A stretch of DNA of 64,000 nucleotides from Bog-756 sp963703145 (GTDB lineage Bacteria > Actinomycetota > Acidimicrobiia > Acidimicrobiales > RAAP-2), in the NCBI GenBank assembly GCA_963703145.1, contig OY969793.1, forward strand, positions 496,001 to 560,000, written 5' to 3'. Positions 46,514 to 54,506 of this stretch are shown here, in pieces. Each line of letters starts with the position of its first letter. The first letter of the stretch is position 1. Made by a program: the position numbers and the translations under genes. The notes under the pieces are model-generated. The model had not been told where the DNA came from and made no database searches. It was given only the letters and a program-made list of their open reading frames with translations.

Positions 46514-46819
46514 CTAGATGATCTGGTCGACCGACGAGGATGCCGGAGCGGGCGTCGCCGGGGCCTGCGTCTTTGGCTTGTTGGCGCGCTGGATCCGGTA
46601 GGCCAGGAATCCAGCGGCAACGAAGGCAATGACGGCAATCAGGGCTGCGAACGCACCGCGCTTGCGGTAGTGACCCCTCGCGATGTGCCCATTCACGGTC
46701 GCCTTGTGACCGGGGATGTAGCTCGGCAATGCATGAATAGCCACCGTGAAGTACTCGATGGCGACGTAGGTCGCCAGTGCTCCGACAATGACCAATACGA
46801 TGACCCCTAACCATTTCAT
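46514..46819 (-). CDS. Small membrane protein of unknown function
   Basis: About 101 residues with two hydrophobic helices: WLGVIVLVIVGALATYVAIEYF near the N-terminus and FAALIAVIAFVAAGFLAYRI further on, joined by a polar loop (PGHKATVNGHIARGHYRKRG). The tail is Pro/Ala/Ser-rich. No family is recognised. I use ATG 46819, with AGGGG just upstream; an in-frame TTG at 46837 is the alternative. Codon use and GC content around the start are lower than in the neighbours. Two short palindromes of the form GTAGT-n-ACTAC lie around and upstream of its start. Confidence 0.5.
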   Translation of the reverse strand: MKWLGVIVLVIVGALATYVAIEYFTVAIHALPSYIPGHKATVNGHIARGHYRKRGAFAALIAVIAFVAAGFLAYRIQRANKPKTQAPATPAPASSSVDQII

Positions 46820-46829
46820 GCCCCTGACT

Positions 46830-46902
46830 GTAGTCAACTACCTGTCGCTTTGCAGGGGTGACCGTCTGCCGATGGCGAACCTGCACGTCGAGTAGTGACT
46901 AC
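46830..46902. promoter_or_regulatory. Pair of GTAGT-n-ACTAC palindromes
   Basis: GTAGT-CA-ACTAC (46830-46841) and GTAGT-G-ACTAC (46892-46902) have the same half-sites and lie upstream of the minus-strand membrane protein gene in the divergent gap to 47048. Paired identical half-sites suggest operator sites for a dimeric regulator; no regulator is assigned. Confidence 0.4.
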
Positions 46903-47047
46903 GAGCAGTTAACGTCAGGCCTGATGCTGGTCGCCGTACTACCCTCCTAGCGGGGTTGCTCGCTGTCGGCCACGCGTCTCGGCCGCCGGTGCAAGCAGGA
47001 TCCCTGTTCGCGGCAGGCAATCGGGGCGCACTGGTCGGATCGGATCC

Positions 47048-49426
47048 GTGATGTTGGTTGTGCTGGCGGCGACTCTCCTCCTCCTGTGGCTCCTCGTGGC
47101 TGCCAACCGCGATGCCATCGGGTTTGAAACCCTCTCGGTCCGCGGGGCAATGGTCCTGGCGTATCTGGCGTTTGAGTTGCTCCTGCTCCTCATCACTGAG
47201 CTCACGAGCATCGGGCATCACTTCACGAGCGTCGCCGTCGAGTTGAGCTGGGCGCTGGTTGTCGTCGTCTTGGTGGTGGCAAACCTCCGCACCATCACCT
47301 CGGCGATCCGTCGTCTGGAGAGGGACCATGGCAGGCGCCTGGGCCTGCGGGATCGCCTGGCGGCCCTCGACGTCAGCGAGCGGGTGTGGGTCGGAGTTCT
47401 CGCCGTGATGGGCGGGATCCTCCTGGTCGTCGGGCTCCGTTACCCCCCGAGCAATACCGATGCCATGGTGTACCACCTAGCCCGCGTCGAGCACTGGATC
47501 CAGAACCGGACCATCGCTCCGTTCGCCACGCACTATCTCGCCCAGGTGGAGCTGTCACCCCTGGGCGAGTACAACCTGGCCCACCTTCATCTCATGGCCG
47601 GTACGGATCGATTCGATGCCGGCGCCTCCCTCCTGGCCTCGTTGGTGTGTGTGGTCGGGGTTTCGGAGCTGGCCCGGCTGCTGGGCGCGACGAGGTGGGC
47701 CCAGGTGATGGCCGCAGTGGTCTGTGCCACGATCCCTTCGGGCATCCTGCTCGCCACGAGCGCGGAGAACGACTACGTGGCGGCAGCTACCGGACTCGGG
47801 CTGTTGGTGGTCTTGGCCGGATTCAGGCTTGATCGGCGGTGGCGTACCCGTTCGCTTGTGGCCGGCGCGGCCGCGGGCTTGGCCTACATGGCCAAGGGCG
47901 ACATCCCGACGATGGTCGGCCCGGCGGCCCTGTCGTTGTTGGCACTTTCGGTCTACCGGTATCGACGGTCCCGTGATGCCACCGGCTGGCCTGGTCGCCT
48001 GGTCAGGTCCCTCACCGGGATGGTTGCCGGCGCTGCAGTCGTTTCGGTTCCCTTTGTGGCGCAGAACGTCCAACTGTTCGGTTCGCTGGTGGGACCGACC
48101 TCGCAATCCACCCTGAGCTCGGGCGTCACCCTTCGCGCGGCAGCGGCCAACGTCATCCGGTCCTCATCCTCAAACTTTGACATCGGTAACGGACACTCGG
48201 GCCCGGGTACCATCGTGGCCCGAAGCATCCTCGGCCCGCTGGGGCACCTGTATTCGTTCACCGGGGTGTCGCCCGATGACCTTCGGTACACGCTGACACA
48301 GCACTACGACTCGTTCCGGGCGTCCAATTTCAGCAAGGAGGTTCGCTTCGACTCCTTCGGGGCAAACCCGTGGCACGTGCTGTTGATCGTCGTGGCACTC
48401 ATCGTTCTGGTCATCGGAGTGTGCCGTGGCTCTCGCCGCCTTCGGGCACCACTGGTCCTGTCGATCGGACTGACCCTGGGCTACGTGGTCTTCGCCGCGC
48501 TGTCTCGGTGGAGTCCATTCAATGTGCGGTACTCGCTGCCGCTGTTGGTTGCCTGGTCGGCGGTGATCGCACTGGCACTGGCGCAATGGCCTCGATGGGT
48601 GGGCCATGTGGTCATGGCCGGGCTCGTCGTGGCCTGCCTGCCCCAATTGCTCGACAATGGAGCCAGACCGCTGGTGCATTCGCCCGATGAGGCCGGGTCC
48701 TCTCTGGCGCCCTATTTCTTTGATCAGCCGTCCTACGTATCGCCGCGGGCAGAGGCCTACCCGTACGAGGTCGCATCCAGCATGATCGCGGAATCAACCT
48801 GTCTTCGAGCCGGGTTCGGGAATTGGGTCCATATCGAGTACCCGTTGTGGGCCGGCCTTGAGCGAAGCGGTTGGCGAGGACAACTCAATGATGTCGATGT
48901 CCACAACGTGACCCGGTCGCTCGAGCCGCGTTCCCGCCCCTGTGCTGTCATCACCCAGCAGGGGCCGTTCTATGCCACGCCGGACAACGGGACTGTCAAC
49001 GCCCAAGTTGCCAACATCGCGGTATCGATCCGCGCCGACGACGCGGCCTCCATCAGGACGGCCATTCCTGCCTTCACCAGCTCGGTTCCCGGGACGCACG
49101 TCTATCCCGGCGGTGGCTGGGGCCTGGCCGTGTTCGGCCGCAAGCCGTATCTCGGTGCGACCGGAACCCTGTATGTGTACAGCGACGCTGCCCGTGCCGT
49201 GGAACTGCGGTTCGCTCTCGACGGGCGTGGCTCACACCCTTCGCTGAGCGTCACCGGTCCGAACGGTCGTGTCGTGGCGGCACAGGTGCAGGGCTCGACC
49301 CTTCGTGCCGATGTGGGTGTGCACCGCGGGGTCAATCGGATCGACCTGGCCGTTGGCGTCGGTGCACCGAAGGCCAAGCGGGTGCTCGCCCTGAAGGGCG
49401 TGGCCGTCGTCCCAGCCCGTCGGTGA
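47048..49426 (+). CDS. Large multi-spanning membrane protein, GT39-like (GT-C) glycosyltransferase
   Basis: 792 residues with about twelve hydrophobic segments and a soluble C-terminal region. The block YPPSNTDAMVYHLARVEHWI followed by LAQVELSPLGEYNLAHLHLM resembles the first extracellular loop of GT-C enzymes (PMT/ArnT type), which carries the catalytic Asp and uses lipid-linked sugars outside the membrane. The C-terminal 200 residues (YLGATGTLYVYSDAARAVEL, LDGRGSHPSLSVTGPNGRVV) look beta-rich and could bind glycan. The start is GTG 47048 or ATG 47051. The role in adding residues to the exported polymer is inferred. Confidence 0.6.
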   Translation: MMLVVLAATLLLLWLLVAANRDAIGFETLSVRGAMVLAYLAFELLLLLITELTSIGHHFTSVAVELSWALVVVVLVVANLRTITSAIRRLERDHGRRLGLRDRLAALDVSERVWVGVLAVMGGILLVVGLRYPPSNTDAMVYHLARVEHWIQNRTIAPFATHYLAQVELSPLGEYNLAHLHLMAGTDRFDAGASLLASLVCVVGVSELARLLGATRWAQVMAAVVCATIPSGILLATSAENDYVAAATGLGLLVVLAGFRLDRRWRTRSLVAGAAAGLAYMAKGDIPTMVGPAALSLLALSVYRYRRSRDATGWPGRLVRSLTGMVAGAAVVSVPFVAQNVQLFGSLVGPTSQSTLSSGVTLRAAAANVIRSSSSNFDIGNGHSGPGTIVARSILGPLGHLYSFTGVSPDDLRYTLTQHYDSFRASNFSKEVRFDSFGANPWHVLLIVVALIVLVIGVCRGSRRLRAPLVLSIGLTLGYVVFAALSRWSPFNVRYSLPLLVAWSAVIALALAQWPRWVGHVVMAGLVVACLPQLLDNGARPLVHSPDEAGSSLAPYFFDQPSYVSPRAEAYPYEVASSMIAESTCLRAGFGNWVHIEYPLWAGLERSGWRGQLNDVDVHNVTRSLEPRSRPCAVITQQGPFYATPDNGTVNAQVANIAVSIRADDAASIRTAIPAFTSSVPGTHVYPGGGWGLAVFGRKPYLGATGTLYVYSDAARAVELRFALDGRGSHPSLSVTGPNGRVVAAQVQGSTLRADVGVHRGVNRIDLAVGVGAPKAKRVLALKGVAVVPARR

Positions 49427-49482
49427 CCTCAGCACCATCGGCCGCAGGCCACCTCAGGGGCCGTCCGCGGACCATAGATGCT

Positions 49483-49494
49483 GCTCGGTAGCAT
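49483..49494 (+). promoter_or_regulatory. GCTCGGTAGCAT motif, candidate leaderless -10 box
   Basis: The same 12 bases as at 17941-17952. TAGCAT ends six bases before the GTG at 49501, with no ribosome-binding site in between. Confidence 0.45.
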
Positions 49495-49500
49495 CTCTCC

Positions 49501-50406
49501 GTGCCGTTCTCCCGCCACCGCCCCGACTTGTCGATCGTCGTCGCCGCCTTCGACATGGCCCGGGAACTGCCGCGCACCGTCCACTCGTTGTGCCCCGAGT
49601 ACCAACGAGGAGTGGGTTCGGTGGACTACGAGATCGTTGTCGTCGACAACGGCTCACCCGAACAGGTCGATGTGGAGATCATCGAGTCCATCGGTCCCAA
49701 CGTCTCGGTCATCCGCAGTGAAGGTCTCGGCGTGTCGCCGGCCACGGCGGTCAACCGCGCTGTGGCGGCAACGTCTGGGCGTGCCGTGGGCGTAGTGCTC
49801 GACGGCGCCCGGATGGTGACCCCCGGAGTGGTGGCCCTTGGGCTGTCGGCCCTCGAGCTGGATCCGGGCGCGCTCGTCACCACGCTGGCCTGGCACCTAG
49901 GGCCCAAGCACCAGACCCTCTCTCAGCAGGAGGGTTACGGGCCGACCTCGGAGGACCTGCTGCTCGAGTCCATCGCCTGGCCGGCGGACGGTTATCGGCT
50001 ATTCGAGATCGCCGCCCTGGCCGGCTCGAACACCCAGGGCTGGTTCGGGCCGGTCAACGAGAGTTGTTGCACGTTCATGACCCGTCAGTCGTTCGACGCG
50101 CTCGGTGGCTACGACGAGACGTTCGCCAGCCCCGGCGGTGGCTATGTCAACCTGGACTTCTTCTCGCGCGCCGCCGAGAGACTGCCGGGCTCAGTCATTG
50201 TCTTGCTGGGCGAAGGGTCCTTCCACCAGATCCACGGTGGCGCGTCGTCCAATGCCGTCGACCCCGAACGGTGGCGGACTTTTGCCGCCGAGTACGAGGT
50301 GGTGCGTGGTCGTCCCTACGAGGCACCCGCCATCGACCCGCTGTATCTCGGACGGCTCCGGACTGCCGCCCTCCGGTGGCTGCCGGCGAGTTCGACGTCC
50401 GGCTGA
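49501..50406 (+). CDS. Family 2 glycosyltransferase with altered DxD site
   Basis: A 301-residue GT-A-like protein. LSIVVAAFDMARELPRTVHSL, EIVVVDNGSPEQVDVEII and SATAVNRAVAATSG-like sequence match the GT2 start. The metal-binding position reads GVVLDGARMVTPG, where active enzymes have DxD (usually DDD or DAD). FMTRQSFDALGGYDETFASP and HQIHGGASSN match the later half. It may be active with a variant site or act as a non-catalytic partner. The start is GTG 49501, immediately after a TAGCAT box, so the message is probably leaderless. It is followed by the WbdD-like gene after a small hairpin. Confidence 0.75.
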   Translation: MPFSRHRPDLSIVVAAFDMARELPRTVHSLCPEYQRGVGSVDYEIVVVDNGSPEQVDVEIIESIGPNVSVIRSEGLGVSPATAVNRAVAATSGRAVGVVLDGARMVTPGVVALGLSALELDPGALVTTLAWHLGPKHQTLSQQEGYGPTSEDLLLESIAWPADGYRLFEIAALAGSNTQGWFGPVNESCCTFMTRQSFDALGGYDETFASPGGGYVNLDFFSRAAERLPGSVIVLLGEGSFHQIHGGASSNAVDPERWRTFAAEYEVVRGRPYEAPAIDPLYLGRLRTAALRWLPASSTSG

Positions 50407-50421
50407 GCTGACAGTGTCCCC

Positions 50422-50441
50422 GACCGGCACCGTGTCCGGTC
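50422..50441. terminator. Weak stem-loop after the GT2 gene
   Basis: GACCGG-CACCGTGT-CCGGTC gives a six-base-pair stem and an eight-base loop, 16 bases after the stop at 50406. There is no T-run. Confidence 0.3.
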
Positions 50442-50473
50442 TGGTCCCTGCCGAGGCCTCAGGGTGGCTCGGG

Positions 50474-50479
50474 TATCAT
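50474..50479 (+). promoter_or_regulatory. Candidate -10 box (TATCAT) for the WbdD-like gene
   Basis: TATCAT lies 40 bases before the ATG at 50520, which has GTGAGGGGG upstream. This would give a short leader with a normal ribosome site. Confidence 0.35.
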
Positions 50480-50519
50480 TGGACGTTCAGTGCCAAGGGG
50501 AGTGGACGTGAGGGGGCCC

Positions 50520-52385
50520 ATGACTGGCGTTCGAAGCCTCGATGTTCCTGTGGTGGACGGCTGCCGTCTGCTCACGACAGAGACCATTGACTACAGCGAC
50601 GGTGCCGAGCAACGGGTCTTCGACCTGGTGTCGGCGGCGGAGGACCTGAGCTCCACCAGCGATGAACTGGCCGTCCAGGCCACCACCTGGGCCGAGCGCT
50701 ACCACCTGTCCACGGCGCGGTCCAACTTGTTGCGCCCCTTCACGCTGCCTGATGGTGCCGCGGTATTGGAGATCGGTGCGGGCTGCGGGGCGATCACCCG
50801 ACTGCTGGGCGAGCGGTGCGGGACGGTCGATGCGCTGGAGCCTGTGCTGTCGCGGGCCCGCGTGGCCAGGAGTCGTACCCGCGACCTCGACCACGTCGAG
50901 GTGTTCGTCGGGTCGTTGGGCGACGTCCCAGCCGAGCCCGCCTACGACTTGGTCGTGGTGGTTGGCGTGCTCGAGTATGTCGGTGGCGGTGCCAGGGAGC
51001 TCACCGCCCAGGCGGAGTTCCTCCGCCAGATCCGTACGGTGCTGCGGCCGTCGGGCTCGTTGTTCCTGGCCATCGAGAACCGCCTCGGGGTGAAGTACCT
51101 GGCCGGAGCCGGAGAGGACCACACCCGCGTGGTGTTCGATGGGGTGGAGGGCTACCCCGCCGGTGCGCCGGTACGGACATTCTCACGCTCGGAGCTGACC
51201 GACCTCTTGTGCACCGCGGGACTCAGTCCGACCTTCTTCTCGGCCTTCCCGGACTACAAACTGACCCGGACCGTTCTGGCGGATCAGCTCTACGAAACCG
51301 AGCCGTCGCTGGCCTGGCGAATCCCCCAATTCCCTAGTCCAGACCGCTCCGGCGTGACGGCGCGAGGAGTGAACGAGGAACGCCTGTGGCGGTCCCTGGT
51401 GGCCGACGGCGCCGGGGCCGCCTTTGCCAACTCCTTCGTGGTCATCGCCGCCGCCGATCGCGATCCCACCGAATTGTGGCCAGCCGACCGCCTCGCCGGG
51501 TATTACCAGCCGGACCGACGGGCCAGGTACTCGACCGAGACCCTCGTGGTCCGTGGACCAGAGGGTGTCCAGTTCCTCCGGCATCCGCTCCGGCCCGCGA
51601 CGGGCGAGCCGGACCCATCAGTCGGCATGGCCTTGGCCGCCAGTGCGCTTGTCCCCGGTCGCGACCTGCTCGAGGAGTTGGAGACCGCCGACGAGGACGA
51701 GCTGGCTCGCCAGCTCGAGCGCTGGGTGGCGATCGCCGATGTCCTGGCTGCAGAGTCCGGCGGGTACGCACTCGATGGCTTCCCTCACAATTTCGTGGTG
51801 GGGGAGGACGGGGAGCTACGGGTCATCGACGAGGAGTGGGGCACCTCGGACCTGACCAGGGAGGAGTTCCTCGCCCGGGGGGCCTTCGTGACGGCATGGA
51901 AACTCGGCCTCCGGACCTCTCCGGGGCGTTGGCCGGTCACGAACTTTAGGGACCTGGTGGTGTACCTCGGGGGGATCATGGGTCTGCCGCCAGACGGTGG
52001 CTGGCTGGCCGGCGCCATCGCCCGTGAGGCGGCCCTCGAGTCGGAGATCCTCATCGAGACCGGGTGGGACCTGCGGGGGCCCAGCCAGGTGGAGTCCATC
52101 ACCCTCGGGCTGGAGGAGACGCTGGCCATGCCACTGGCGGACCTCCCCCTGGGCGACCGCGACCACCAGCGCCTCGTCGCCGAGCGGGAGCGGTTCACGG
52201 CGGAGCACGAGCGGTTCACCGCGGAGCACAAGCGCTTCACCGACCTGGTCGAGGTCTTCAACCAGACGAGGGATGCCCGGGACCGAGCCGTCACCAATCT
52301 GCAGCGGCTGCGGGCCTCGCGGAGCTGGCGGTACACCGCACCGGTGCGCAAGATGGTGCGCCTGGCCGACCGCCTCCGCCGCTAG
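50520..52385 (+). CDS. Methyltransferase - kinase-like - coiled-coil protein (WbdD-like layout)
   Basis: 621 residues in three parts. Residues about 80-230 are a class I methyltransferase: VLEIGAGCGAITRLLGE (82-98), then DLVVVVGVLEYVGGGARELT. Residues about 330-470 resemble a small-molecule or protein kinase C-lobe: YALDGFPHNFVVGEDGELRV carries D419 and N424 of the catalytic loop, and RVIDEEWGTS carries D437 where the metal-binding Asp sits. From about 540 a charged helical stretch repeats ERFTAEHERFTAEHKRFTD and ends SRSWRYTAPVRKMVRLADRL. This order matches WbdD of E. coli O9a, which caps the chain with phosphate and methyl and measures length with its coiled coil. The kinase match is by eye and modest. 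I use ATG 50520, not GTG 50490, because of the GTGAGGGGG site. Confidence 0.65.
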   Translation: MTGVRSLDVPVVDGCRLLTTETIDYSDGAEQRVFDLVSAAEDLSSTSDELAVQATTWAERYHLSTARSNLLRPFTLPDGAAVLEIGAGCGAITRLLGERCGTVDALEPVLSRARVARSRTRDLDHVEVFVGSLGDVPAEPAYDLVVVVGVLEYVGGGARELTAQAEFLRQIRTVLRPSGSLFLAIENRLGVKYLAGAGEDHTRVVFDGVEGYPAGAPVRTFSRSELTDLLCTAGLSPTFFSAFPDYKLTRTVLADQLYETEPSLAWRIPQFPSPDRSGVTARGVNEERLWRSLVADGAGAAFANSFVVIAAADRDPTELWPADRLAGYYQPDRRARYSTETLVVRGPEGVQFLRHPLRPATGEPDPSVGMALAASALVPGRDLLEELETADEDELARQLERWVAIADVLAAESGGYALDGFPHNFVVGEDGELRVIDEEWGTSDLTREEFLARGAFVTAWKLGLRTSPGRWPVTNFRDLVVYLGGIMGLPPDGGWLAGAIAREAALESEILIETGWDLRGPSQVESITLGLEETLAMPLADLPLGDRDHQRLVAERERFTAEHERFTAEHKRFTDLVEVFNQTRDARDRAVTNLQRLRASRSWRYTAPVRKMVRLADRLRR

Positions 52386-52388
52386 GCC

Positions 52389-54485
52389 ATGTCGGCCACC
52401 GCCGCCGTCCTCGAGGAGCGCCAGCGCGACGCCACCCCGGTGCCGCCTGTGCGCCGCTCGGTCTACCGCCGCGGGAGGAACCGATTCACCATCGCCGTGG
52501 TGGTGGCCGAGGCAGTGGTGACTGTTCCGTTCCTGTTCGTCCTATGGAGTCAGTGGACCGGTACGGTCAACACGCTCCGCCAGCTGTCACCGGACAACTT
52601 CTACGACCTGCAGGCCCGGGCCATGTTCGCCGGCCACCTCTACGTGCCGAAGGGCTCCCTGGGCATCGAGGCCTTCGTCCACGGGGGCCACCAGTACACG
52701 TACTTCGGACTGTTCCCGTCACTGCTCCGCATGCCGGTGCTGGCGATCACCCACAGCTTCGACGGGCGCCTCACCGCACCCTCTCTCCTGATCGCCTGGC
52801 TGGTCACCGCGGTGTCCGCTCCACTGTTGTTGTGGCGGGTGCGGCTGATGATCCGGGGTGGGGCCGCCATCGGCCGGGCTGAGGCCGCCTGTTGTGGCGT
52901 GCTCGCCGCCGCACTCACCGGGGGGTCGGTGCTCGTGTACCTGGCCGCGTCGCCCAGAGTCACCCACGAGGACCTGGCGTGGAGTGCGGCCCTCACCATC
53001 GCCGCGGTGTTCGCACTGCTCGGCGTGGCCGAGCGACCGACGTGGGGAAGGGTGACGGCCTCCGGCGTCCTGGTGGTGGCCGCCAACCTGGACCGGAGCC
53101 CGACCGGCTATGCCTGCGCCCTCGGGGCCCTGCTCATCGCCGGCTGGCTGGTGTGGCGGCGACGCGACCTGCCGCGCCGATGGGCGGTCGCCATGGTGGT
53201 GGTCGGAGTGGTGCCCCTGGCCATCGGTGGTCTGGTCAACTGGCTGAAGCTCGGCGTGCCTTTCGGCCTGTCCGAGGCCGACCAGGTGTGGACGCACGTA
53301 AATGCCCACCGCCGGGCGTTCCTGGCCGCCAACGGCGGGAGCACTTTCGGCCTGCGGTTCCTCCCCAGTACCCTGACCGCCTACTTCCAGCCTGGTGGGC
53401 TGCACATCCAGTCGTCGTTCCCCTACCTCAGCCTGCCCACGACTCCGGCCAGGGCCGTTGGAAGCGTGATCCTCGACCAGACCTACCCGACCGCCAGCAT
53501 CCCGGCATCCATGCCGCTGGTGTTCCTGCTGAGCTGCTGGGGAGTGATCACGGCGTTCCGGCCCCGTCCCATCGGCTCGGTGGCCGGGATGCGGCTGCTG
53601 TTGGTGGCCATGGTCGCCGGCACGTCGGGTGTGCTGCTCATCGGCTACATCGCCGACCGGTACCTGGCCGACTTCCTGCCCTTCCTAGCTCTGGCATCCA
53701 TGATCGGCCTGGTCGACGTGTGGCGTCGCCTGGAGGGCGCCGGTCGCCGGTGGCGCTCTGCGGCCCTGGTGGTGGTGACCGTCCTGGCGGTGTTCAGCGT
53801 GTGGGCCAACGTGGGCGCGGCCCTCACGCCGTCGAGCCTGTGGACTCCGGCCCAGGCAGAGCGGTTCGTGAGCTTCCAGCACTCCCTCGGAGGAGCCTCC
53901 GTCGAGCAGGGTCCGACCCTGCCCTACTTCGCGCCGGCCGGCACCGTGTTCGCGGTGGGCGACTGCTCGGGCCTCTACGTGTCGACCGGGTTCAGTTACG
54001 CCACCGTCCCGGGCCAGCAGCTCCAGCACCTGACGTGGCTACCGGTGGAGCAGGGCCCCGGGATCAACCACACGCTGACGGTGGAGTTCCACGACACGGT
54101 GCGGCGCGGTGACCCGCCGGTGCGCCTGCTGACCTACGGCAAGACCTCGCTCCTCTTGGTGCCCACCGGCACCAATCGGGTCCACTTCGTCCTCACGGAC
54201 CCCGGCGCACCCTCGGTGACCTGGCCCCCGGCCACCACCGCGTCAGTTGCTGTCGTGCCCGGCACCGCCTACGGCGTCGTCGCCATGACCGACCCCAACA
54301 TGAAGACCATCCTGGCCGGGGGCATGGGGGTCGGGATCCAGCACTTCCTGGGTGGGGACGGTCCAGCCGTGGTCGCCGCCACCGGTGCGGGCTCCGCCAG
54401 TGGACCGGCCACGGTCACCGAGATCGCCACGCCGGCCTCGTCGATGGCGTTGTGCCGGAGCCTGGTGTCGGCGCACCAGCACTGA
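52389..54485 (+). CDS. Multi-spanning membrane protein, GT-C-like
   Basis: 698 residues with about eleven hydrophobic segments and a soluble C-terminal domain of about 200 residues. Residues near 60-110 (LSPDNFYDLQARAMFAGHLY, HGGHQYTYFGLFPSLLRMP) resemble the first outside loop of GT-C-type enzymes, with Asp residues that could be catalytic. No named family is certain. It starts three bases after the stop of the WbdD-like gene, so the two are probably co-transcribed. The function may be sugar transfer onto, or handling of, the exported polymer. Confidence 0.55.
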   Translation: MSATAAVLEERQRDATPVPPVRRSVYRRGRNRFTIAVVVAEAVVTVPFLFVLWSQWTGTVNTLRQLSPDNFYDLQARAMFAGHLYVPKGSLGIEAFVHGGHQYTYFGLFPSLLRMPVLAITHSFDGRLTAPSLLIAWLVTAVSAPLLLWRVRLMIRGGAAIGRAEAACCGVLAAALTGGSVLVYLAASPRVTHEDLAWSAALTIAAVFALLGVAERPTWGRVTASGVLVVAANLDRSPTGYACALGALLIAGWLVWRRRDLPRRWAVAMVVVGVVPLAIGGLVNWLKLGVPFGLSEADQVWTHVNAHRRAFLAANGGSTFGLRFLPSTLTAYFQPGGLHIQSSFPYLSLPTTPARAVGSVILDQTYPTASIPASMPLVFLLSCWGVITAFRPRPIGSVAGMRLLLVAMVAGTSGVLLIGYIADRYLADFLPFLALASMIGLVDVWRRLEGAGRRWRSAALVVVTVLAVFSVWANVGAALTPSSLWTPAQAERFVSFQHSLGGASVEQGPTLPYFAPAGTVFAVGDCSGLYVSTGFSYATVPGQQLQHLTWLPVEQGPGINHTLTVEFHDTVRRGDPPVRLLTYGKTSLLLVPTGTNRVHFVLTDPGAPSVTWPPATTASVAVVPGTAYGVVAMTDPNMKTILAGGMGVGIQHFLGGDGPAVVAATGAGSASGPATVTEIATPASSMALCRSLVSAHQH

Positions 54486-54506
54486 GCGGCCGGCAGCCGG
54501 ATGAGG

